Shown one piece after another: positions 1 through 5,437 of a stretch of 6,563 nucleotides of DNA (the first letter of the stretch is position 1; each line of letters begins with the position of its first letter). The translations under genes were made by a program, and so were the position numbers. Under the pieces are notes generated by a model that did no database searches, had not been told where the DNA came from, and saw nothing but the letters and a program-made list of their open reading frames with translations. Origin of the DNA: Roseburia sp. GTDB taxonomy: Bacteria > Bacillota > Clostridia > Lachnospirales > Lachnospiraceae. Location: positions 1 through 6,563 of the forward strand of contig JAGASC010000394.1 in the NCBI GenBank assembly GCA_017621905.1, written 5' to 3'.

Positions 1-152
1 AGAACGAGCGTGCCGAACCAGCAGGCAAGAACGAGCGTGCCGAACCAGCAGGCAAGAGCGAGCGTGCCAAACCAACAGGCAAGAGCAAGTGTGCCAAACC
101 AACAGGCAAGAGCAAGCGTGCCAAACCAGCAGGCAAGAGCAAGCGTGCCAAA
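1..152 (+). repeat. 27-bp in-frame tandem repeat array, cut by window edge
   Basis: There are five full 27-bp units (1-27, 28-54, 55-81, 82-108, 109-135) and a partial sixth (136-152), after which the sequence departs at codon 52. Each unit encodes R(T/A)SVPNQQA. Units 1 and 2 are identical. Unit 3 differs from unit 2 at three positions and later steps differ at two or fewer. The changes are silent except for one that converts Thr to Ala. The true copy number is unknown because the array runs off the left edge. Confidence 0.97.
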
Positions 153-762
153 TCGTTCGGGCAGCCAGAATACGGCCTATGGAAATCAGAGCAGGTATAG
201 CCAGGGTGGGAACCACGGCCAGTCCGACAGGAATACCGGTTACGGGCAGTATGGCAGGAGCGCAGATTACGAGCAGAGGTTCGACAAGGGTTGGGAAACG
301 ATGCAGCAGAAGCAGCGGGAATTAAAAGAGCGGCTGCAGCAGCGTTACGGACAGCAGCAGAAGTCGAATTCCTACAATACAACGAAAAATGTATACGGAA
401 ACTCCGGTACAAAGGCCCGGCAAAATGATATTTTTAGCCGTGCGACGGCGAATGTCATGGAAAATGCGGCAGATAAGCTGGAACGTCAAATGGAAATGAA
501 TGCGGAAAGAAGTGGGACTGTGCCGGATAGCCATTCACAGGCAAATACCTATACTTCGACAGATACCTATACAGTGGGAGATACCTCGGTGTTTGTGAAT
601 ACTTATTCGCTGGCGGCAGCGATGGATGCCGACAAATCCAGCGATCTGATGCGGCAGGTAAGCGACCTTATGATAACAGGATATCAGGCAGAGATTTCTT
701 TTGAGAGGGATTTTCTGGCAGAAGGCATGGCGCTTTTGAGCAGATACGAAGTTGGAAAGTAA
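1..762 (+). CDS. Repeat-containing Gln-rich protein of unknown function, 5' end missing
   Basis: I do not recognise this protein. The reading frame is open at base 1, so the gene begins upstream; the first possible in-window start (GTG at 10) lies inside a repeat and is unlikely to be real. 253 codons are visible. Codons 1-51 are 9-residue repeats of the type RASVPNQQA. Codons about 52-100 are low-complexity, rich in Gly, Gln, Ser, Tyr and Asn (QYGRS, GNQSRYSQGG). Codons about 100-125 form a highly charged Gln-rich helix (QQKQRELKERLQQRYGQQQ), possibly coiled coil. Codons about 141-172 look helical (FSRATANVMENAADKLERQM), followed by a Thr/Tyr-rich stretch (TYTSTDTYTVGD). The last 50 codons look like a folded helical tail containing LMRQVSDLMITGYQAEISFE. 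No signal peptide or membrane segment is visible in this part. It ends with TAA at 760-762. A 141-bp gap separates it from the next gene, so co-transcription is uncertain. Any enzymatic domain must lie upstream of the window. Confidence 0.8.
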   Translation, partial: RTSVPNQQARTSVPNQQARASVPNQQARASVPNQQARASVPNQQARASVPNRSGSQNTAYGNQSRYSQGGNHGQSDRNTGYGQYGRSADYEQRFDKGWETMQQKQRELKERLQQRYGQQQKSNSYNTTKNVYGNSGTKARQNDIFSRATANVMENAADKLERQMEMNAERSGTVPDSHSQANTYTSTDTYTVGDTSVFVNTYSLAAAMDADKSSDLMRQVSDLMITGYQAEISFERDFLAEGMALLSRYEVGK

Positions 763-903
763 TATCTTTTTTGCCGAAGATAAAAGAGGTTTGCTAACGC
801 GATTTTAATGGGCTTGCAGTGGTAACTATGAAGGTACTGAATAGTTTTACATCTGGAATACATAAATTGAGTTTTTGACCGACAAGAAGGGCAGAAGAAA
901 GGA

Positions 904-1536
904 ATGGAAAAGAATATGGAAAGAGTACCAAAAAGTGGTGAGCTGTATCGGCATTTTAAAAACAAGCTATACCAGATTGTAACGGTGGCTACCCACTCGG
1001 AAACGGGGGAAAAGCTGGTGATTTACCAGGCATTGTATGGAGATTATGGCGTGTATGCCAGACCTCTTCAAATGTTTATGAGCGAGGTGGATCATGTAAA
1101 ATATCCGGAGGTAACGCAGAAGTACCGCTTTGAGCGGGTGGATGCCGGAGAGATTGCAGGGGAAAGAGCGTCCGAATGTATCATGCCATCTGACAGGCAG
1201 GAAAGTGTCAGCGATAGGAGCTACGACAACATGCCTCAGAGTGCCGATGAGCAAAACAGTGGTAAGAGCCGGGAATGCGGTGACAGTCAGGAGCAAACAG
1301 AAGGCGAAGGAGCAGGTGTCGAACCCAAATTAATGGCATTTTTTGACGCCGAAAATTTGGAAGAAAAGTACAATATACTGGTTTCCATGCGGGACATTGT
1401 CACGGATCACATGATTAACAACATGGCGGTGGTTCTGGATGTGGTTATCCCGGAGGGAGAGATAAGTGATCGGTACGAGGGATTGAAAAACTGCATCCGC
1501 ACGAAGCAGCGTTATGATAGCGAACGTTTGCGATAG
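904..1536 (+). CDS. DUF1653 domain protein with C-terminal extension
   Basis: Residues 8-76 match the DUF1653 family as I know it: a VPKSGELYRHFKNKLYQIV opening, the HSETGEKLVIYQALYGD core (31-47), and an ARPLQMFMSEVD segment (52-63) leading to a closing RFERV. Family proteins are usually short, close to this domain alone, and have no established biochemical role. Here the domain is followed by an acidic, Ser/Glu/Gln-rich and probably disordered linker (about 79-138). A second conserved-looking segment (about 139-210) follows, with LMAFFDAENLEEKYNIL, MINNMAVVLDVVIPEGEI and a basic end. The start is ambiguous. ATG 904 has AAGAAGGG 12 bases upstream, while ATG 916 (residue 5) has AGAAAGGA 12 bases upstream; the conserved part begins after both. 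A methyltransferase gene follows after 24 bp, so an operon is likely. No convincing promoter was found in 763-903. The protein is probably cytoplasmic. Confidence 0.88.
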   Translation: MEKNMERVPKSGELYRHFKNKLYQIVTVATHSETGEKLVIYQALYGDYGVYARPLQMFMSEVDHVKYPEVTQKYRFERVDAGEIAGERASECIMPSDRQESVSDRSYDNMPQSADEQNSGKSRECGDSQEQTEGEGAGVEPKLMAFFDAENLEEKYNILVSMRDIVTDHMINNMAVVLDVVIPEGEISDRYEGLKNCIRTKQRYDSERLR

Positions 1537-1560
1537 GCAGCAGGCAGAGAGGACACGAGT

Positions 1561-2820
1561 ATGGAAGAATTCAGAGAAAAAATCAAGGCCATGGCCAGTG
1601 CGGTGCCTTATAAAATTATCATCAGCAAACCATCCCAAAAGACAGGGGCTTACCGAAAAATTGTGGTGGAAAAGAAGGAATCCTACTATCAGGCAGCAGC
1701 CTATACTGAAAAGCAGGTGTTCCATGAAAATATCCCGGAGGAGGAACTGGAAAATTATCTGGCCCGCACCGTGGCCGGAAATTTTTTGCAGGTGAATGCC
1801 TGGGATGGTGAAAAAGAACATATGCTTCTGATTTCCAAAAAGGGCAAGGCGACCTATCAGGCAAAGAAAGTATCCCGGAACGCTGCGAAAGAGGAAACCA
1901 CCCACAATCGAAAGAAAAAATATTTACTTGAGGAAGGGACAGTCATCGCTCCTCTGGTGGACATGGGGATTTTTACTGCCGAGGGTAAAGTGGTGCGAAC
2001 CATGTACGATAAGTTCCGCCAGATCAACCGTTTCCTTGAGATGATTGACGATACTGTGCGGGAGGACGCTGCCAAGCGGCTGAATATCATAGATTTTGGA
2101 TGTGGAAAATCTTATCTTACATTTATTCTATATTATTACTTTACTGAAATTAAGAAGCGGGAAGTGCATATTGTCGGTCTGGACCTGAAAGAGGACGTGA
2201 TACGTAACTGCAATAAGGCTGCGGAAAAATATGGCTATCAAAACCTCCATTTTGAAATCGGGGATATTAACGGATATCAGGCTGATTTTCCGGTGGATAT
2301 GGTGGTGACCCTGCATGCCTGTGATACAGCTACGGACTATGCGCTTTTTAATGCGATTCGCTGGAATGCGAGAATGATTTTTTCTGTGCCTTGTTGCCAA
2401 CATGAATTGAACGGACAGATTCAGACGGAAGATTTTTCACTGATGACCCGGTATGGGATTATCAAAGAGCGATTTTCTGCACTGGCCACGGATGCAATTC
2501 GTGGTAATTTGCTGGAATACTGTGGCTATAAGACCCAGTTGTTGGAGTTTATAGATTTTGCCCACACGCCGAAAAATATTTTGATTCGGGCGGTGAGAAG
2601 GAGTGGGAAAAATGCTCGGAACAGTGTGGCAGGGTCAGAGTCCGGAACGGAATCCGAAGCAAAGGCAGGGGCAGCAGGAAAGGAAGTTGCTGCGAAAATG
2701 ATTGTGCCGGCAGCAGTGAAACACAACTATTTGCGGGAAGTGGAGCAAATGATGGAGGAGTTTCACTTTGAGCCGACACTGTATAAACTGTTGAAAGATT
2801 CTGGCATGATTGCAAAGTAG
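1561..2820 (+). CDS. Class I SAM-dependent methyltransferase (Methyltransf_32-like)
   Basis: This is a Rossmann-fold methyltransferase. Motif I is IIDFGCGKSYLTF, with D178-F-G-C-G-K183 binding SAM. The acidic residue after strand 2 lies in VGLDLKEDVI. Further along are VVTLHACDTATDYAL (248-262) and VPCCQHEL (276-283). The DFGCGKSYLTF, HACDTATD and PCCxHE combination is, to my knowledge, typical of the Methyltransf_32 group, which includes eukaryotic METTL25/RRNAD1-type proteins; the substrate is unknown. Upstream lies a separate N-terminal region (1-100) and a HNRKKKYLLEEG segment (115-126) that precedes DKFRQINRFLEM, both features I associate with bacterial members. Residues about 348-378 form an Ala/Gly/Glu/Ser-rich linker before a final helical segment (VKHNYLREVEQMMEEF). 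The start is well supported: AGAGAGGA at 1546-1553 lies 7 bases before the ATG. The gene follows the DUF1653 gene by 24 bp. The stop codon lies in a 21-bp tandem duplication. Confidence 0.92.
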   Translation: MEEFREKIKAMASAVPYKIIISKPSQKTGAYRKIVVEKKESYYQAAAYTEKQVFHENIPEEELENYLARTVAGNFLQVNAWDGEKEHMLLISKKGKATYQAKKVSRNAAKEETTHNRKKKYLLEEGTVIAPLVDMGIFTAEGKVVRTMYDKFRQINRFLEMIDDTVREDAAKRLNIIDFGCGKSYLTFILYYYFTEIKKREVHIVGLDLKEDVIRNCNKAAEKYGYQNLHFEIGDINGYQADFPVDMVVTLHACDTATDYALFNAIRWNARMIFSVPCCQHELNGQIQTEDFSLMTRYGIIKERFSALATDAIRGNLLEYCGYKTQLLEFIDFAHTPKNILIRAVRRSGKNARNSVAGSESGTESEAKAGAAGKEVAAKMIVPAAVKHNYLREVEQMMEEFHFEPTLYKLLKDSGMIAK

Positions 2821-2844
2821 GCAGACATGATTGCCAAGCAGGCA
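2803..2844 (+). repeat. 21-bp tandem duplication spanning the methyltransferase stop codon
   Basis: Unit 1 (2803-2823) and unit 2 (2824-2844) match at 18 of 21 positions. Each contains CATGATTGC, and they end in AAGTAGGCA and AAGCAGGCA respectively. In frame, unit 1 reads G-M-I-A-K-stop-A and unit 2 reads D-M-I-A-K-Q-A. One T/C difference therefore makes the stop codon of the upstream gene. Without it the frame would run 18 codons further, to TAA at 2875. Confidence 0.85.
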
Positions 2845-2881
2845 GGCGGTTGGTCGTTGGAAAAATCGGGTGACTAAGCGA

Positions 2882-2908
2882 CCGGGTATCTGGTGGATGG
2901 ATACCCGG
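2882..2908. terminator. Perfect 9-bp hairpin between convergent genes, possible terminator
   Basis: CCGGGTATC (2882-2890) and GATACCCGG (2900-2908) form a perfect stem with a 9-base loop. It lies 61 bases after the methyltransferase stop and 47 bases from the end of the convergent CYTH gene, so it could serve transcripts from either side. Neither strand has a proper run of T directly after the stem; on the minus strand the nearest is GATTTTT about 15 bases on. It could instead be a 3'-end stabilising hairpin or depend on Rho. Confidence 0.5.
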
Positions 2909-2955
2909 CGGGATTGGTTGCGTATTTGATTTCTGGGCACAGATGGGGCGGGGAA

Positions 2956-3399
2956 CTAGAGTTGGCTTAGGGTACTATTGTGATATTTGGTGGAAAAGGT
3001 GACGTCTTCACTGAACCACTCCGGTGGCGTGAAGGATTTGGCCTCATCCTCCGTCTCAAACTCCACCTCAGCCAGCTGCAATGGAGCTAAGTCACCACCG
3101 AAAATGTCAAGCTCGATGGTCAGCTTATCATTGTATGGGATCAGATAACGGCGTTTTTGTATGATCCTGCCATCGATTTTTTCTTTTAGGTGGGCGAAGG
3201 CTTCTGCGGTAAGTGGGAGGTTATATTCTTCCCGCACCATAAGACCGCTGCCTTTGTAAGTCAGAATATATTTATCATTGGAACGGCGGACGCGGACTAC
3301 TGGGTCTGTATTCAGATAGCCTTGTTCGATTTCTTTGTATGGATAGCTTTCCAGATTTTCAGGTAATTCTTTTATTAAATATTTTCGTTCAATTTCCAT
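2956..3399 (-). CDS. CYTH domain protein (triphosphate tunnel metalloenzyme)
   Basis: CYTH proteins form an eight-stranded tunnel that hydrolyses or cyclises triphosphate substrates using Mg or Mn. The 147-residue length fits a single-domain bacterial member. The N-terminal ExExK signature is present as E2-I-E4-R-K6. The other expected tunnel residues are also visible: R36 and R38 (VRVRR), K49 (LTYKG), E57/E58 (VREEYN), K82-R83-R84 (QKRRYLI), E96 and D98 (IELDIF), and E111 and E113 (AEVEFE). The active site therefore looks intact. Short clostridial relatives, such as the Clostridium thermocellum enzyme, are known tripolyphosphatases. Thiamine triphosphatase or CyaB-type cyclase activity cannot be excluded. 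The start is firm: the minus strand reads AAGGAGAA (3406-3413) 6 bases before ATG. The gene is monocistronic here, convergent with the methyltransferase and divergent from the ATPase/nuclease gene. It has its own promoter at 3496-3524. The protein is likely cytoplasmic. Confidence 0.93.
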   Translation of the reverse strand: MEIERKYLIKELPENLESYPYKEIEQGYLNTDPVVRVRRSNDKYILTYKGSGLMVREEYNLPLTAEAFAHLKEKIDGRIIQKRRYLIPYNDKLTIELDIFGGDLAPLQLAEVEFETEDEAKSFTPPEWFSEDVTFSTKYHNSTLSQL

Positions 3400-3495
3400 A
3401 ATGAGTTCTCCTTGTTTTTTGGTGGTGTTGTAAATTTGTGTGGTATGAAGCTCATCATTCTGTAAGTGACTGGATGATGTACTGAATCCATATTT

Positions 3496-3524
3496 ATTAT
3501 AACGGGTTGAGAGAAAAAAGTCAG
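3496..3524 (-). promoter_or_regulatory. Sigma-A-type promoter for the CYTH gene
   Basis: On the minus strand CTGACT (3519-3524, four of six consensus matches) is followed by a 17-base spacer and a perfect TATAAT (3496-3501). The predicted start is near 3489, giving a leader of about 90 bases before the CYTH ATG at 3399. This is a prediction from sequence only. Confidence 0.6.
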
Positions 3525-3552
3525 GTGAAAAATAGAATAAAAATGCGAAAGC

Positions 3553-3567
3553 TTTCTAAACTAGAAA
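3553..3567. promoter_or_regulatory. Short dyad TTTCTA-N3-TAGAAA
   Basis: This is a perfect 6+6 dyad around AAC, partly overlapping the palindrome GAAAGCTTTC at 3547-3556. It sits between the two divergent promoters, about 44 bases upstream of the rightward -35 box. A regulator site is possible, but short AT-rich dyads arise by chance. Confidence 0.3.
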
Positions 3568-3587
3568 ACATGGCGAATTTGGAAATA

Positions 3588-3598
3588 GAATAGTATTC
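3588..3598. promoter_or_regulatory. Short dyad GAATA-G-TATTC upstream of the rightward -35
   Basis: This is a perfect 5+5 dyad. Its left arm is the end of AAATAGAATA copy 2. Its right arm TATTC (3594-3598) also pairs with GAATA of copy 3 (3606-3610). The motif cluster ends exactly at the -35 box at 3611, a position suited to a regulator that contacts RNA polymerase. Confidence 0.35.
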
Positions 3599-3610
3599 AA
3601 AAATAGAATA

Positions 3611-3639
3611 TTGATAGCACCGTCGGAAAATGTTATACT
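3611..3639 (+). promoter_or_regulatory. Sigma-A-type promoter for the ATPase/nuclease gene
   Basis: TTGATA (3611-3616) and TATACT (3634-3639) each match consensus at five of six positions and are separated by exactly 17 bases. The predicted start is near 3646, giving an untranslated leader of about 105 bases. This is the best-looking promoter in the window. Confidence 0.75.
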
Positions 3640-3657
3640 AAAGGCGCGCCGTTAGTA
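3636..3657. promoter_or_regulatory. 22-bp dyad over the -10 box and start site, likely operator
   Basis: The left arm TACTAAAGGCG (3636-3646) and right arm CGCCGTTAGTA (3647-3657) are reverse complements at 10 of 11 positions; the only mismatch is A3642 against G3651. The dyad has no loop, so it is a DNA-level palindrome rather than an RNA hairpin, and half of it lies upstream of the predicted start. It overlaps the last four bases of the -10 box and is centred on the predicted +1. This is the classic position for a repressor that blocks polymerase. The GC-rich core GGCGCGCC stands out in AT-rich surroundings. Confidence 0.65.
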
Positions 3658-3705
3658 GAGCAATAACATTTTGGAATGATGAAGTCAAGGCGATTGGCGT
3701 AGTAT

Positions 3706-3722
3706 CAATTGATTTTCAATTG
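3706..3722 (+). promoter_or_regulatory. Leader hairpin upstream of the ATPase/nuclease gene
   Basis: CAATTGA (3706-3712) and TCAATTG (3716-3722) form a 7-bp stem with a TTT loop in the predicted leader, ending 28 bases before the ATG and leaving the ribosome binding site free. It is AT-rich and so weakly stable. Since CAATTG is itself a palindrome, the pair could equally be two protein-binding sites 10 bp apart. Confidence 0.3.
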
Positions 3723-3750
3723 TATTGTGCGATAGAAGGGAAGGTATTAC

Positions 3751-5364
3751 ATGGGCGTCTATTTGAATAGTAAGAATCCATGGGCCTTATATTTGGAAGA
3801 GACAAAGGCCGCTTATTTTGTGGATAAGACAGCTATGCTTGATGAGCTTTTGGAACAGGTGGAGCAGGGAAACAAATATATTTGTATTACCAGACCGCGC
3901 CGTTTTGGAAAAACAGTGATGGCGAACATGGTAGCTTCTTTTTTGAGCAGTGGTGTAAAGAACAGTGACGTATTTTGCTCCCTTAAGATAGGGGCGTACA
4001 AGCGCTTTGCAAAGTATAATAATCAGTATCAGGTGATTTCAATCTCACTCAATGAAATTCCTAAAAATTGCAGCTCATATGCGCAGTATATTGGAAGAAT
4101 CGAGAGCAGGCTGATTGAGGATTTGAAAAGAGCTTATCCCCAGTATGAATTTTCAGGGGAGGATGCGGTATGGGATATTTTAAGTGAAATCTATGAGTTT
4201 GAGGACGATGCACAGTTTGTTTTTGTGTTGGATGAATGGGACTATATTTTTCACAGAGATTTTGTTACGGAAAAGGATAAATTGTCATACTTGGAATTTT
4301 TGAGCAATTTGTTGAAGGGAAAGGCATATGTTGCATTGGCATATATGACAGGGATTTTACCAATTGCAAAGTACTCAAGTGGCTCTGAATTAAATATGTT
4401 TTTGGAATATACAATGGCTACAGAGGAACTTTTTAGTACTTATTTTGGCTTTACGGAAACTGAGGTTGATGAGTTGTATGAAAGGTATCAGAAGAATTGT
4501 AGCGAGCCGAAAGTGAGCAGAGAAGGGCTGCGGACCTGGTATGATGGTTATCATACGCGCGCTGCGGAGCGTGTGTATAATCCGCGTTCCGTAGTTGCAT
4601 CCTTGCTCAATAATAATTTGGGGAATTATTGGACCAGTTCCGGCCCGTACGATGAGATATTTTATTATATTGAAAAAAATGTGGATGATGTGCGGAAAGA
4701 ACTGGCATTGATGGTTTCAGGGACACATGTACCGGCAAAGGTTCGGGAATATGCTGCAACATCAATGAATTTATCGACTCGGGATGAAATTTTTTCAGCA
4801 ATGGTGGTGTACGGTTTCTTAAGTTATGAGAATGGGTGTGTATATATACCGAACAAGGAATTGATGGATAAGTTTTGCAGTATGCTAATGAAAGAGCCTT
4901 CGCTTGGATATGTAAATCGATTGGCGAAAGAGTCAGAGCGGATGCTTCAGGCTACACTCAACAGGGATACGGATACGATGTGCAGAATTCTTGAATATGC
5001 ACATAATACAGAAATTCCATTGTTGAGTTACAACAATGAAGTGGAGTTGACGGCGGTGGTCAACCTTGTTTATCTATCTGCGAGAGATTTCTATCGGATA
5101 GAGCGGGAAGATAAAGCCGGAATCGGTTATGTGGACTTTATTTTTTATCCGGAAGATAGGAAGGCAGACTGCATTATTTTGGAATTAAAGGTGGACCGTG
5201 CAGCGGAAGAGGCAATTCAGCAGATAAAAGATAATAAGTATGTGTTGAGGTTTCGAGGAAAAACCGGTGAAGAACCTAAGTATACAGGGAAGATTCTTGC
5301 TGTTGGTATTGCATACGATAAGAAAACGAAAAAACATGACTGTAAAATAGAAGAACTTTTATGA
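3751..5364 (+). CDS. AAA-ATPase-like / PD-(D/E)XK nuclease superfamily protein
   Basis: The N-terminal half matches the AAA-ATPase_like family (PF09820 type). It has YFVDKT (22-27), a Walker A-like RPRRFGKT (48-55), a Walker B-like FVFVLDEWD (156-164), MTGILPIAKY (199-208), FGFTE (232-236) and WYDGY (263-267) with YNPRSV (276-281). The C-terminal end matches the associated PD-(D/E)XK nuclease fold: GIGYVD462, then ILE478-L-K480, then AIQQIKDNKY (488-497). Both the P-loop and the D/ExK triad look intact. At 537 residues the length is normal for the family, which is abundant and multicopy in gut Clostridia and Bacteroidetes. Its function is not established, and roles in defence or mobile DNA are guesses. 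The start is ATG 3751, with GAAGGGAAGG ending 6 bases before it. Its promoter carries an operator-like dyad. Hand counts of two 60-base lines gave 35-38% G+C, against 45-50% for two lines of the methyltransferase, so acquisition by transfer is possible. No partner gene is adjacent. Confidence 0.92.
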   Translation: MGVYLNSKNPWALYLEETKAAYFVDKTAMLDELLEQVEQGNKYICITRPRRFGKTVMANMVASFLSSGVKNSDVFCSLKIGAYKRFAKYNNQYQVISISLNEIPKNCSSYAQYIGRIESRLIEDLKRAYPQYEFSGEDAVWDILSEIYEFEDDAQFVFVLDEWDYIFHRDFVTEKDKLSYLEFLSNLLKGKAYVALAYMTGILPIAKYSSGSELNMFLEYTMATEELFSTYFGFTETEVDELYERYQKNCSEPKVSREGLRTWYDGYHTRAAERVYNPRSVVASLLNNNLGNYWTSSGPYDEIFYYIEKNVDDVRKELALMVSGTHVPAKVREYAATSMNLSTRDEIFSAMVVYGFLSYENGCVYIPNKELMDKFCSMLMKEPSLGYVNRLAKESERMLQATLNRDTDTMCRILEYAHNTEIPLLSYNNEVELTAVVNLVYLSARDFYRIEREDKAGIGYVDFIFYPEDRKADCIILELKVDRAAEEAIQQIKDNKYVLRFRGKTGEEPKYTGKILAVGIAYDKKTKKHDCKIEELL

Positions 5365-5374
5365 AATGATGAAA

Positions 5375-5420
5375 ACATGATCGGTGTTTTGCGGGGAAAA
5401 GATAAGGAGACATGACCGGT
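5375..5420 (+). repeat. Direct repeat pair ACATGAYCGGT
   Basis: ACATGATCGGT (5375-5385) and ACATGACCGGT (5410-5420) differ at one base and start 35 bp apart, in the short gap between the ATPase/nuclease gene and the HAD gene. The second copy immediately precedes the candidate HAD promoter -10 region. The meaning is unknown and chance is possible. Confidence 0.4.
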
Positions 5421-5437
5421 TTGATAAATAATATAAT
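5407..5437 (+). promoter_or_regulatory. Weak candidate promoter for the HAD/DJ-1 genes
   Basis: A perfect TATAAT lies at 5432-5437. The best -35 candidate is GAGACA (5407-5412, four of six matches), but the 19-base spacer is long. The predicted start near 5444 would give a leader of about 42 bases before ATG 5486. No terminator is visible after the ATPase/nuclease stop at 5364, so read-through from that gene is also possible. Confidence 0.35.

Larger units (their letters stand above)
3530..3610 (+). repeat. Three direct copies of AAATAGAATA in the divergent control region
   Basis: Exact 10-bp copies occur at 3530-3539, 3583-3592 and 3601-3610. Copy 1 lies just beyond the -35 box of the leftward promoter, and copy 3 directly abuts the -35 box of the rightward promoter. 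Copies 2 and 3 are 18 bp apart. They could be activator or repressor half-sites, or simply the product of AT-rich composition. Confidence 0.6.

Noticed and set aside
1..152. CRISPR-like repeat array
   Set aside because: The 27-bp units are directly abutting with no spacers, and the period keeps a continuous reading frame that joins the downstream protein.
763..782. TATCTT/AAGATA inverted repeat after the first gene as a terminator
   Set aside because: It is only 6 bp, almost all A/T, with an 8-base loop and no T run after the stem, so too weak to call.
763..903. Promoter for the DUF1653 gene
   Set aside because: I found -10-like and -35-like fragments (for example TTGCAG near 814 and TTTAAT near 803) but no pair with acceptable spacing. 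The stretch is otherwise without a recognisable feature.
1330..1905. Minus-strand open frame of 191 codons
   Set aside because: It lies antisense across the DUF1653 and methyltransferase genes, is rich in Phe, Leu, Cys and His with no coherent domain, and has no support beyond being open. It is a shadow of the real genes.
2821..2877. Stop-codon readthrough extending the methyltransferase by 18 codons
   Set aside because: There is no known recoding signal after the TAG, and the tandem duplication explains why the downstream bases resemble coding sequence.
3465..3490. TGGAT...ATCCA pairing in the CYTH leader as a riboswitch or attenuator
   Set aside because: A 5-bp stem with a 10-base loop is expected by chance; no conserved riboswitch features were recognised.
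3751..5364. Transposase, restriction enzyme or toxin-antitoxin identity for the 537-residue protein
   Set aside because: No DDE or HUH motif, no methyltransferase or specificity partner and no small partner gene are present. The motifs fit the AAA-ATPase_like/PD-(D/E)XK family, whose role is not established.
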